From Chitinispirillales bacterium ANBcel5 (GTDB lineage: Bacteria; Fibrobacterota; Chitinivibrionia; Chitinivibrionales; Chitinispirillaceae): a stretch of DNA of 38,434 nucleotides. This document shows, piece after piece, positions 30,606-37,854 of the stretch (position 1 is the first letter of the stretch; every line of letters starts with the position of its first letter). The notes below the pieces were generated by a model that saw only the letters and a list, made by a program, of their open reading frames with translations, was not told where the DNA came from and ran no database searches. The stretch is taken from positions 1 to 38,434 of the forward strand of contig JARUKZ010000041.1 in assembly GCA_029688955.1 (NCBI GenBank). Reading direction: 5' to 3'. Made by a program: the position numbers and the translations under genes.

Positions 30606-30918
30606 GTTGCCCAAGGTTTATGTTTAGGCTGCAGTTTGGTCTATAGCAGGTGCACAAATTTTCAGGAGCGCAACAATTCAGGTCCCCGAGTTCCGATGTG
30701 AAATCGGAAAGGGCGTTGCTGTAAAAAAATCCGTTCATAAATCCGCAACATCTATTCAACAAGACCCCAGGTAGGAAACACTGGGGCTAGGGCCGTAACC
30801 CCTTCGGGGTATTACATCGACGATGCCAAAGTTTATGTTCACCCTGCAGTTTGGTCTATTGGCTTGTTGGGATGAGAAAGAGCTCGATTTTTCATTCCTT
30901 TCATTTAAAAGCTCCGGT

Positions 30919-30939
30919 ATGCCTAAAGACTTAAGGCAT
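30919..30939 (-). terminator. Hairpin downstream of the PIN toxin gene
   Basis: ATGCCT (30919-30924) pairs with AGGCAT (30934-30939), about 60 bases after the toxin stop codon on the minus strand. There is no U tract, so this is a weak terminator candidate. Confidence 0.3.
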
Positions 30940-30998
30940 TCTAAAGTTTTGTGTCTTTGTTAACCAACCCATCCGATATCTGCCGCGTATCCTATCTC

Positions 30999-31394
30999 TT
31001 ATATTTTCTTCAAAAATTCTGAAGGTGGCATTATAGGTATGTCCAAAACTGTGCCTATATCCAATAAATGGGAATCTCCGCTCACAATGTATTTTGCACT
31101 ACCTGCAACTGCACATTCTATGAATTTATCATCATCAGGATCGGCTGATAACCTAAACCTTCTTTTTGTATTGATGATGTGTGAGAACTCTGTAATTAAC
31201 AACATCCATTGATCAACAAGGGTATCATTTTTACCCTTTGAGATCTTAATAAGTGTCCTTTGATACTCATCGAGAATTTCTCTCGAAATTATCAGTTCAA
31301 ACCTATTCTGCATCCAGTGTTCCAGTATTTTAAATGGAATACCACCCCAGAAAATTCCTGAAACAAGTACATTTGTATCAAGTACGATTTTCAC
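30999..31394 (-). CDS. PIN-domain toxin of a toxin-antitoxin pair
   Basis: A 131-residue PIN-domain ribonuclease of the COG1569-like (PIN_3) group, which cleaves RNA and stalls growth when free of antitoxin. The acidic active-site residues are D6 (LDTNVLVSG), E43 (ILDEYQR), D88/D89 region (DPDDDKFIE) and D107 (SGDSHLL). The frame extends ten codons upstream to an ATG at 31424, but GTG 31394 is preferred: it starts the conserved KIVLDTN, and AAGGAAG lies before it. With this start the toxin overlaps the last 17 bases of the antitoxin gene, the usual coupled layout. The pair lies between two direct copies of a dispersed repeat. Confidence 0.88.
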   Translation of the reverse strand: MKIVLDTNVLVSGIFWGGIPFKILEHWMQNRFELIISREILDEYQRTLIKISKGKNDTLVDQWMLLITEFSHIINTKRRFRLSADPDDDKFIECAVAGSAKYIVSGDSHLLDIGTVLDIPIMPPSEFLKKI

Positions 31395-31647
31395 GCCGTA
31401 CTTCCTTAATCGCCTTTTGAACATCCGATTTGGTTAATTTCTCTTTTTTTGCGAATTTTCTACTCTCTTCAATGAGCTTTTTAAAGGAATCCAGCTTTGG
31501 TTCTTCAATTGGTTTCAATAAAAGGTTCGTCCCATCAGTAACAACGATAAGCTTTGAACCACTTGTAAGACCCATTTGCTTTCTAATTTTATCAGGGATA
31601 ACGACTTGCCCTTTTGATGAAACGCTTGTAATTTCTGTTCTGACCAT
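31378..31647 (-). CDS. AbrB/VapB-type antitoxin
   Basis: An 89-residue antitoxin. The N-terminal half is a SpoVT/AbrB swapped-hairpin DNA-binding domain (SSKGQVVIPDKIRKQMGLTSGSKLIVV, split here as SSKGQVVIPDKIRK and GLTSGSKLIVV). The C-terminal half is charged and helical (ESRKFAKKEKLTKSDVQKAI) and should wrap around and block the PIN toxin. GGAGG lies six bases before ATG 31647. It precedes and overlaps the toxin gene, so antitoxin is made first. It should repress its own promoter through the inverted repeat just upstream. Confidence 0.9.
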   Translation of the reverse strand: MVRTEITSVSSKGQVVIPDKIRKQMGLTSGSKLIVVTDGTNLLLKPIEEPKLDSFKKLIEESRKFAKKEKLTKSDVQKAIKEVRRENRT

Positions 31648-31658
31648 AACACCTCCAT

Positions 31659-31673
31659 GTAAGAATGTCTTAC
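31659..31673 (-). promoter_or_regulatory. Probable operator of the toxin-antitoxin pair
   Basis: A perfect inverted repeat GTAAG-N5-CTTAC lies 11 bases before the antitoxin start, overlapping the expected promoter or leader. AbrB-type antitoxins bind such palindromes to control their own operon. No binding data; inferred from position and symmetry. Confidence 0.45.
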
Positions 31674-31752
31674 CAATATACTACGAGGCAACCCTTAGCA
31701 TAATTAATTTCTTATTCCTGCGCGATTACTGTCTTTTTACTGGGCTGGTTAC

Positions 31753-31803
31753 TCAATTGCTCCCAACGTTTAAGGATTCTTTGTGCAATACACCAAAAGC
31801 CTT
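31753..31803 (-). pseudogene. C-terminal gene remnant (paralogue of 33668-33805)
   Basis: Sixteen codons and a stop reading KAFGVLHKESLNVGSN. This matches the tail of the remnant at 33668-33805 (AFG-x2-HK-x2-L-x-VG-x-N). The upstream part of the gene is missing: the second copy of the 165-170 bp repeat begins three bases away, so the repeat marks the break point. The family is not recognised. Confidence 0.5.
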
Positions 31804-31806
31804 AAT

Positions 31807-31976
31807 CCATAGTACTATTGATATACCGTAAATTGATGCCAGACTGGCGATTCCTAAGCGCTGAAGGCGCGGTATATAACAGCCCAGGGTTTAAGCCAGG
31901 CTTCTGGCGCAGCCCTGGATAAAACAGGATGATGAAGATTTGAGCTCTGAAGGAGCGTCATATTCTGGTTGCGTTG
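31807..31976 (+). repeat. 165-170 bp dispersed repeat, copy 2
   Basis: The second copy of the element at 30441-30605, in direct orientation 1.2 kb away. It keeps the CCCAGGG...CCCTGG and GCCAG-GCTT-CTGGC nested stems with a few compensated or tolerated changes. It lies between two broken genes, a C-terminal remnant on one side and a GNAT remnant on the other. Together the two copies bracket the toxin-antitoxin pair. Confidence 0.85.
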
Positions 31977-31989
31977 CAATTAAAATATG

Positions 31990-32227
31990 TTTCCAATTTC
32001 TTATGCCGGACGGGTTGTATGAGCGAACGTTTGTCACAAACTGGGCGTACTGTAAGATTATTCTCGGTAAGCGCAACGAACAACTCAACCCATTTCTTTC
32101 CACAATTTGATGATGCTGCAATCTTGTGGATTTAATCGGGATCATTGGTGTTTAAATGCCGATAAAGAGATAAAAGCGAAGGTAGTTCGCTCTCCTTTAT
32201 ATCATGAATTTCTGTTTTTTGGTGCAT
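31990..32227 (-). pseudogene. Decayed GNAT acetyltransferase gene
   Basis: An N-terminal piece from ATG 32227 reads HDIKESELPSLLSLYRHLN, a typical first helix of GNAT N-acetyltransferases (E-x-DLP-x-LL-x-LYR). It stops after about 31 codons at 32132. Another frame at about 31990-32140 has SCSL and, further on, VTNVRSYNPSGIRNWKHI, which is weakly like the central strand region of the same family (SCTL..NLTR..RPY..IENVVTH). The acetyl-CoA loop is absent. It appears frameshifted and truncated next to repeat copy 2. The second part of this reading is tentative. Confidence 0.4.
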
Positions 32228-32380
32228 TTTTATGATTTTTTTTGCATGAGTGGGGGTTATGTTTAACGGGCTGCTAAACAGCTGAAGTGCCTGTGTTGCT
32301 CCCGCGGCAGGCATTTTGGCTTTTAGCTGTTGTGTATTTGTGCCCAGCGATCCGCTTGCATTCCCGCCCCAATTCTATTG

Positions 32381-33640
32381 TTAAGAGTAACCGAAGTGTG
32401 CATAATCTTCTTTTTTGACTGATATATTCTTTAAAAAGTGTCCTAAATATTGGCCAGAATTTGAACATTCTCGAACGTGGTATCTAACAATTTGCGGTAC
32501 AAAGTATTTCAACCACTTATCCCTACAAATTTCGGAATTAGGGGGAAGGGGCAATCCGCCTGGTTGTCCCATATATTTCTGTGTGTCAGTAGGAATGGAA
32601 AATATAGGAACATCGATACGACATGAAATAATTCCGTCTCGGCCTTGTAAGCCAATGTCAACAAGTTCGTCTGGTTTGCAGTTAAACAAGTATTGTTCTA
32701 CTTTTCTTGAAGGAATGCGATTTTCTTCCGCTTGTGATTCGATAGTATTAATGTATTCACTTGCAGGTTTATATGACAATGTAGTTAGTTTATTAAAGTT
32801 TTCTTTAGGTACATTTTTAAATATTGCGCGCCAGATATCGTAAAGTATAAATTGGGTCGCTCTCTGTAAGTGCTCAATCATATCACTACTTTGAGTTGCC
32901 CGCCGGCCTAAATATTGATTTACAACATCTGCAATAAGGAAATATGAAATGCCAAGATTCCTAATCAAAAAGGGAATAGTTTCTTTCATTCGTGATCTTT
33001 GCCGTGCATACATTTCCTCAAGCCCAGGCCTTAATCTGGCAATATCATCTTCAGTGTCGTCCCATAGTTTGGATAGGTCATTCAGCATATCTAATGAATC
33101 TAACACAAAGTAGATTCTCTGTGATCCACTTGTTAAACCGTAGATCCGAGAAAGATGATTTTTTGTATCATTTATTGAAAGTTGAATCGGATTTTCTACA
33201 TTGATATTAGCTGGTACTATATGGCCATCATCATAAACACGACTTAATAATTGTGTAATACCATGGAATAGCGATTGTGTAAAATCACAATAAATTTTAT
33301 CTCGTAAGAATCGAGGAATTTCACATTCTTCAAGAACACAAGGAATTAGCTTGATTGATTTATAATATAACTAATCAGACATCGCTTGCTGAATTTCTTC
33401 TTTTACCCATTCGCTTTGCACAGATGCACTTGTAATCATGACTGCTACATACCTTGAAACACCTATACCTTCTGATATTTCACGGAATAGTTTTGAGCCC
33501 GGTCTCATTTCAAGTGCATCAACCCAAACACCAACACCGTAAGCAGTCAGTTCTTCAATTATCGGCCATATTGTATTTTTATCTTTCGATGAGTGTGAAA
33601 TGAATAATTTTTTCTCGATAGGGGCGTGATCATTTGTCAT
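32381..33640 (-). pseudogene. TIR-domain protein gene split by one in-frame amber codon
   Basis: A continuous frame of 420 codons with one internal TAG at 33371-33373 (codon 90). The N-terminal part is a TIR_2-type domain: KKLFISHSSKD, GVGVWVDALEMRPGSKLF (E44 is the candidate NADase glutamate), VAVMITSASVQSEWVKEEI. The domain continues past the stop in the same frame with KSIKLIPCVLEECEIPRFLR and so was once one protein. The remaining 240-odd residues, from about codon 135, form a soluble region of unknown family containing RIYFVLDSLDML and a late hydrophilic C-terminus. TIR effectors usually destroy NAD+ or make signal nucleotides in anti-phage defence. The ATG at 33640 has GGAGAAG before it. 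The 3' piece has no good start of its own, so inactivation by a point mutation (or a sequencing error) is likely. Confidence 0.75.
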
Positions 33641-33667
33641 TTTATCTTCTCCATACTTTTTATCTCT

Positions 33668-33805
33668 TCACTGGGCATTTCTACCAACGCTTAAGGCTAA
33701 TTTATGAACTGTACCAAAAGCACCACCTTTGTACCCATCTACAGTCGTTTTATAAAGAATCGTGTTGAACAGAGCCGGTGTCCACTCTTCATTTAAACCC
33801 CTGTG
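33668..33805 (-). pseudogene. C-terminal gene remnant of unknown family
   Basis: Forty-five codons and a stop in one frame, ending GGAFGTVHKLALSVGRNAQ and including EEWTPALFNTILYKT. A stop codon lies directly upstream, so only a C-terminal part survives. Its tail is paralogous to the fragment at 31753-31803. The sequence looks like real protein but belongs to no family I recognise. It sits immediately before the ribosome site of the TIR gene. Confidence 0.5.
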
Positions 33806-33845
33806 CTATTTGATACCATCTCTATTCTTAGCACATTCATTAATA

Positions 33846-33911
33846 AACTAAAATAGGTGAATGACCTTAAATTGTAAATGTTTCTTTAGAAACCCCTGGG
33901 ATCTCAAACCA
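33846..33911 (-). repeat. 66-base dispersed repeat, copy B
   Basis: About 85% identical by eye to copy A at 29767-29832. It contains the short palindrome GTTTC-TAAA-GAAAC on the minus strand. Copies A and B enclose the segment from the membrane protein to the TIR gene. Confidence 0.7.
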
Positions 33912-33972
33912 GGCTTTGAAACTTTCTCCTATAAACAATATAACAGTTAGTGCCTGGCCTGAGCTCTTCGTT

Positions 33973-34014
33973 CAAAAGGTTTTTTCTGCATCTTGATGCA
34001 GAAAAAACCTTTTG
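33973..34014. terminator. Perfect 19-base-pair hairpin downstream of the MORC-like gene
   Basis: Arms at 33973-33991 and 33996-34014 are perfect reverse complements with a four-base loop, about 50 bases after the MORC-like gene stop on the minus strand. Each arm includes six T or A residues. It can serve as a terminator of the MORC-like gene, although no separate U tract follows the stem. Confidence 0.6.
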
Positions 34015-34066
34015 ATGTTGTGCGATGTTTTTGGTTGGACCTTTCTTTTCTCATACCTGCGCTTCT

Positions 34067-35836
34067 TCATTTATCTAGTTGAATTTTTTTGCTGACCTCA
34101 TCTATAAACCAATCAAATTGCCTCCTTGCAACGGCAATTATTTCATTGAAGGTCATGAATTTTACATTATTTTCAGTGTAGGATGTTTTTAACCCTTCAT
34201 CCCGCTTCCCACCAATTATAATGACTTCCATATTTTGGAGGTCAGACATTAGTTCGTGGCGATATTCTATCGCCTGCCGATAATCTTCATGCTTCAGTGT
34301 ATGACTTGGTCTTTTGAATTCTATTACTGAATGTTGACCGAGAACATCATTAATGAGAAGTAGATCTGGACGTTTCGAAGCACCTGGACCAGTATATTTG
34401 TTGCTCTGCAAGTATTCTTCTATTATTCGCTTAAGTGTGATGTTTGACGACTTTAAAGAGTATTCAATGCCCAGTATCCACAACCGATTCTCAAAGGTTT
34501 GATGAATGTGCTTCTCAAGAGAGTTTGGATTCTTAACTATTTCTTCAATTTCATCTATCATTCGTCGTCTAAATGCTATTTGATGTTGTATTATTGCCAT
34601 TTCAGTCAGGCTTGATTTCTCTAAAGCATCTGCGAAAGACGCAACATCTCCTTGCTTAGCTTTATCAATTGTATCAAGTATAAAGAAGTACTCGTCACAC
34701 TCAATAGCGTCGAGGACGACATTCACTATTGGCTCAAGTCTGTCTTCAGGCTCGTTGTAATATTTCTGCAGCAATTTGTTCAGGGCTTTCTGTGCGAAAT
34801 ATCGCTTGAATTCAGGCAAATGCTGCATGCGTTCATTTACCTTCTTCTGTAGTCTCGCTTGTGAAAGGTGTATTTCTTGGCCATAAATCCTTTTTGCAGC
34901 ATCCCGTATTTCAGGCACAACCCACTTTTTTAGCTCCTCATAGGCAACACTGTTCTCTATTATTGTACCCCAGTCAGCAGTTATATCGTCTACCAATCCA
35001 TCGGCTTCAACTTCACCATATATCTTTCCTAATATTGATTTCGGAAAATCTTCAGACTCTTCAAGACCAAAGAATGTTGGTTTGCCAATTATCTTTCCAT
35101 CTACCCGCAACGCGATTCCAGAATTTTTAAAAGGTCGCTTACCATCAGATACTGTGAATATCAGAGACGCATGGCCTATTTCACCAAATTGCTTCTCCAC
35201 TGTGCGGGTTTCTCCGCTGATATCCTCGATGGAAAGTCTGTTTCCATTTATAAAAATTTCGAAATCATATTCTCTGCCATATTCTCTAATCAATATTTCC
35301 CTTAGCTTATCAGCCAACGGGAATTTCAGACTCTGATTGAGATGAGTAAGGGTGATTTTTGTACCTGATTTCTGCTCTTCAACGCTTTGGATTTCTGGTA
35401 GCAAATCCAGTTGTTCAAGGTCTCTGGATGCATCTAACAGTTGGTCCTTATGAATAACTATTTGTGTCAATGTTCCTCTTGCCCAAGTTTCCAATTTCAT
35501 TGTAGATGCGCTTATTAGTCCAGCGAACTTTCCTATACCTTTCCTTCCCTTAACCTTGCGCTTTTTTCCTACCGTTAGCTTGCCCTTGCTTGAGCGCCGA
35601 TCCTTTGCGACAACCAGATATTCACTTTGCATTTCTTGAGGAGTCATCCCATTTCCATTGTCCTCAACTACTATTGGCTTGGAAGTAACCGGTTCAGGGA
35701 GTTCTATCGAAACCTTCTCCGCATCAGCATCCCATGCATTATCAACAAGCTCTTTAATTGCCAGCTCTGAGGAACGGTAGTTCTCGCTGAGAAGGATTGC
35801 AAGACGAGAATCTACTCGAAACTTTGGTTGCTCCAT
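34067..35836 (-). CDS. MORC-like GHKL ATPase fused to a predicted PD-(D/E)XK nuclease
   Basis: A 589-residue protein. The N-terminal GHKL ATPase has E29-x2-D32-N33-x2-D36 (KELVDNAWDADA), D59-x-G61-x-G63 (VEDNGNGM) and the glycine loop GRKGIGKFAG (97-106), the set found in Hsp90, MutL and MORC proteins. A beta-rich transducer-like region follows to about 330 and then a helical region to about 440. The C-terminal domain has a helix ending FENRLWILG and then RPDLLLIND and VIEFKRP: D491, E506 and K508 form a PD-(D/E)XK-like set, as in Shedu/DUF4263-type nucleases. A clamp-like ATPase joined to a nuclease suggests DNA recognition and cleavage in defence. The nuclease call is by motif only. It is encoded between the TIR gene and the ParA pair, all on one strand. 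Confidence 0.8.
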   Translation of the reverse strand: MEQPKFRVDSRLAILLSENYRSSELAIKELVDNAWDADAEKVSIELPEPVTSKPIVVEDNGNGMTPQEMQSEYLVVAKDRRSSKGKLTVGKKRKVKGRKGIGKFAGLISASTMKLETWARGTLTQIVIHKDQLLDASRDLEQLDLLPEIQSVEEQKSGTKITLTHLNQSLKFPLADKLREILIREYGREYDFEIFINGNRLSIEDISGETRTVEKQFGEIGHASLIFTVSDGKRPFKNSGIALRVDGKIIGKPTFFGLEESEDFPKSILGKIYGEVEADGLVDDITADWGTIIENSVAYEELKKWVVPEIRDAAKRIYGQEIHLSQARLQKKVNERMQHLPEFKRYFAQKALNKLLQKYYNEPEDRLEPIVNVVLDAIECDEYFFILDTIDKAKQGDVASFADALEKSSLTEMAIIQHQIAFRRRMIDEIEEIVKNPNSLEKHIHQTFENRLWILGIEYSLKSSNITLKRIIEEYLQSNKYTGPGASKRPDLLLINDVLGQHSVIEFKRPSHTLKHEDYRQAIEYRHELMSDLQNMEVIIIGGKRDEGLKTSYTENNVKFMTFNEIIAVARRQFDWFIDEVSKKIQLDK

Positions 35837-36040
35837 GTTTTCTTCCTTTTTGAACGATTCTTATTCTTCTTAAGCTCTGGGTACTCTTTCTTCTATGTCT
35901 TAGGCCAAATCAAAAAGTTTGCACAACAAGTCAGACAACTTTGTAAAAATTTGGGGCTGCCGTGTTAGGCGTTTTAACCGGGACAAGCATTTTTTTTCTC
36001 CTCCGCCGCTCTTATTCTTGCTCTTTTATTCAGAATATAT

Positions 36041-36472
36041 TTATTGTTTTTGCTCAATATTCGAATCGGGTTCTTTTTGAGGTTTAGTGAAAGAAGAGCC
36101 CTGACTTAACCTATTTGAAGCAATTTCAGACAAAGATTCTATCAAGTCTTGCCGTTCAGCAGATTTGGCATCCTTGAATTTTTTGATACCTTCTTGGCTT
36201 GCAAGTTTCGCAAGCTGATCATTTGTTAGGACATCTAATTCCTTGAGTAAAGTCTCTTGACCTGACCTATGTAGAATATCAACAATATTCAAAATTGGTT
36301 TTTTTGTCTTTTTGTCACCAGATTGAATATTGGTAGCTTCATAAAATTCCTGACCAAAAATAATTGCAAGTTTCTCAAGAAAGGCAGGTGAATCTTTTGC
36401 TTCGCTTTCAATTAGTTTGAAAAGTTCTTTTAATTTTTTCAAAGACATATCGAGTTTTTTATTGTTTTGCAT
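36041..36472 (-). CDS. Small partner protein overlapping the ParA-type gene
   Basis: A 143-residue charged, mainly helical soluble protein. Its ATG at 36472 lies inside the last 14 bases of the parA-like gene, so the two are translationally coupled. The first 35 residues (KLDMSLKKLKELFKLIESEA) look like an amphipathic helix. The middle has LLKELDVLTNDQLAKLASQEG, a helical pattern like small SAP- or Rho-N-type folds, then a lysine/serine-rich tail. No ParB features (ParB box, helix-turn-helix) are seen, so it is not an ordinary centromere-binding ParB. It may stimulate or target the ATPase. No family is recognised. Confidence 0.75.
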   Translation of the reverse strand: MQNNKKLDMSLKKLKELFKLIESEAKDSPAFLEKLAIIFGQEFYEATNIQSGDKKTKKPILNIVDILHRSGQETLLKELDVLTNDQLAKLASQEGIKKFKDAKSAERQDLIESLSEIASNRLSQGSSFTKPQKEPDSNIEQKQ

Positions 36473-37349
36473 AGTTCATGAATTCCCTTGTTAAATCTAA
36501 AACGTACTCATAAAGATAGTGACAACCAGATCGGCCTCTACCGTATTTTTGTTTAAATGTTGAAACTGGATTTGTGAATTCCATTGATTCCGCAGTAGCA
36601 TTTGCTTGTGGTATTTTAGTATCAAATATTTTAGATGGAGGAAGTCCAAGATTGTCAAATATAATATTGAATCTTGCTGGTAAGTTTCGTAGCCCTCGTT
36701 CATGAGAACTTGAGCGGCTATCAAATTTCGTAATCACTAGTCCTAAGCATTTAATCTTCAAAGGTCGTTCTAATGAAAACTGGTTGATTGTTTTAATAAT
36801 TTGTGGAATTCCATAAGTGGAAAGAGTATCCGGTATTGTTGGAATAAGGTAGTAATCGCTAATTTCGATACCATTGCGAGTAATAAATCCCAAATTAGGG
36901 GGACAATCTATTAAAACATAATCATATTCATCAAGGTATGGGTGTAATGTTGTTTTAAGGACTTCCATTGGGTTGATAGAATAGCCAGTTTTGTCCGGAA
37001 TATCCGAAATCTTATCCTGAATATCTATAAATCTTATACTTGATGGAAGTAGATCAAGATATCTGATGTTAAGATTCGAAACCCCTTTTTGAATCGCAGT
37101 ATCAACATTGAATAATTTTGTATTATTAAGTTTATCGCTAAACAGTTGAAATAACGTTTGACCGCTATGATCCAATTCTTCCCAATTTTCTTCTTTAATA
37201 AGGGCAATAGTAGCATTTGTTTGTGGATCCAGATCAACAACAAGTACTTTCTTACTGAATTCGGAGGAAAGACATTCAGCTAGTTGGACTGTGGTAGTTG
37301 TCTTTGCGACTCCACCTTTAAGATTGATAACTGAAATAACTATTGCCAT
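36459..37349 (-). CDS. ParA/MinD-family ATPase
   Basis: A 296-residue ParA-type P-loop ATPase. The deviant Walker A is KGGVAKTTTT (11-20), with Ala where most members have Gly before the second Lys. It also has VLVVDLDPQTNATI (switch region) and Walker B YVLIDCPPNLG. The C-terminal half contains FDSRSSSHERGL and PQANATAES, typical of stand-alone ParA/Soj relatives (AAA_31). Such ATPases form DNA-bound gradients or dimers to partition plasmids, chromosomes or protein complexes. There is no N-terminal helix-turn-helix. It is the first gene of a two-gene coupled unit with the 143-residue protein; the MORC-like nuclease gene follows 200 bases later. Whether it serves partition or defence cannot be told from sequence. 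Confidence 0.9.
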   Translation of the reverse strand: MAIVISVINLKGGVAKTTTTVQLAECLSSEFSKKVLVVDLDPQTNATIALIKEENWEELDHSGQTLFQLFSDKLNNTKLFNVDTAIQKGVSNLNIRYLDLLPSSIRFIDIQDKISDIPDKTGYSINPMEVLKTTLHPYLDEYDYVLIDCPPNLGFITRNGIEISDYYLIPTIPDTLSTYGIPQIIKTINQFSLERPLKIKCLGLVITKFDSRSSSHERGLRNLPARFNIIFDNLGLPPSKIFDTKIPQANATAESMEFTNPVSTFKQKYGRGRSGCHYLYEYVLDLTREFMNYAKQ

Positions 37350-37469
37350 GAAAACTCCCTAAATTGTGATGTGGTTTTTAGACCATATATTTTGGCACTA
37401 CATCTCTATTTAATATCCGTATTTCAGGATAAATTAAAATGTATACAAGAAAACCTAATAAATGCCATT

Positions 37470-37670
37470 TCAAAGTTTATTGTATTCTTTTTCAAGTTTA
37501 TCACGAATAGATTTATCCCCATCGAACAATTTCATGTATTTACTATAGATAATACCAACTGAACGCTCTTTGTTTTTAAGCGAATCTTTTTTTTCATCAA
37601 ATAGGTAATAATTTTCCTTCTCCAATTCCCCTAATCTACCCCTTGCACTTGTTCCACCTTTCCACCACAA
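37470..37670 (-). CDS. Short charged hypothetical protein
   Basis: A possible 66-residue protein starting at TTG 37670, with GGGAG a few bases upstream. The part from ELEKENYYLFDEKKD to the end (KLEKEYNKL) is strongly charged and helical and has coding-like composition. It resembles no family I know. It lies 120 bases upstream of the ParA-type gene on the same strand and may be its operon leader or the C-terminal end of a lost gene. TTG start and small size make this uncertain. Confidence 0.3.
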   Translation of the reverse strand: MWWKGGTSARGRLGELEKENYYLFDEKKDSLKNKERSVGIIYSKYMKLFDGDKSIRDKLEKEYNKL

Positions 37671-37854
37671 CTATCTCCCACATCTTCCCCCAAAAGGAGT
37701 TCACACCCTAAAAATTGTGATTTGCAGTAACGTATGCAGGATTTTTTGAGATTATGAAGATCTGAAAGAGGCATAATACCGTAGAGTGATAATGTGAAAA
37801 CAACAGGGACGTTAAGTAAGTTAAATAAAATATGAGTAGAAGAATGTCAATAGG

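Larger units (their letters stand above)
30295..30998. other. 700-base repeat-rich, structured non-coding region
   Basis: No convincing gene is present; short frames here fall inside repeats. It contains repeat copy C, the first copy of the 165-170 bp repeat, a 34-base direct repeat (30611-30644 and 30826-30859, four mismatches), and several hairpins: TCCGA/TCGGA near 30694, CCCCAG/CTGGGG near 30765-30786, CCCC-TTC-GGGG near 30800, and one just past the PIN gene. Confidence 0.55.
33641..34066. other. Gap between TIR and MORC-like genes
   Basis: This 426-base gap holds no complete gene. It contains a coding remnant (33668-33805), copy B of the 66-base repeat (33846-33911) and a long perfect inverted repeat (33973-34014). 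It was also checked for integron attC structure because of GTTGG and GTCCAAC core-like strings, without support. Confidence 0.6.

Noticed and set aside
30384..30762. Minus-strand frames with PSELKSS-like peptides in the 165-170 bp repeats (also at 31891-32145).
   Set aside because: They coincide with a non-coding repeat element and differ in frame continuity between copies; the inverted stems explain the conservation better than protein coding.
32415..32843. Plus-strand 142-codon frame opposite the TIR gene's 3' half.
   Set aside because: The minus strand continues a recognisable TIR protein through this area; the plus-strand frame has no family features.
33371..33373. Reassignment of TAG as a sense codon to explain the split TIR gene.
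   Set aside because: TAG ends several intact genes in the window at their normal family lengths, including cheY and cheB.
33660..36000. Possible integron attC sites: GTTGG-ending, GTCCAAC- and GCCTAAC-like core strings between minus-strand genes at about 33.68, 34.03 and 35.96 kb.
   Set aside because: The expected paired outer and inner core sites are not complementary, sizes do not fit, no integrase is present, and the 33.68-kb string lies in a readable coding remnant.
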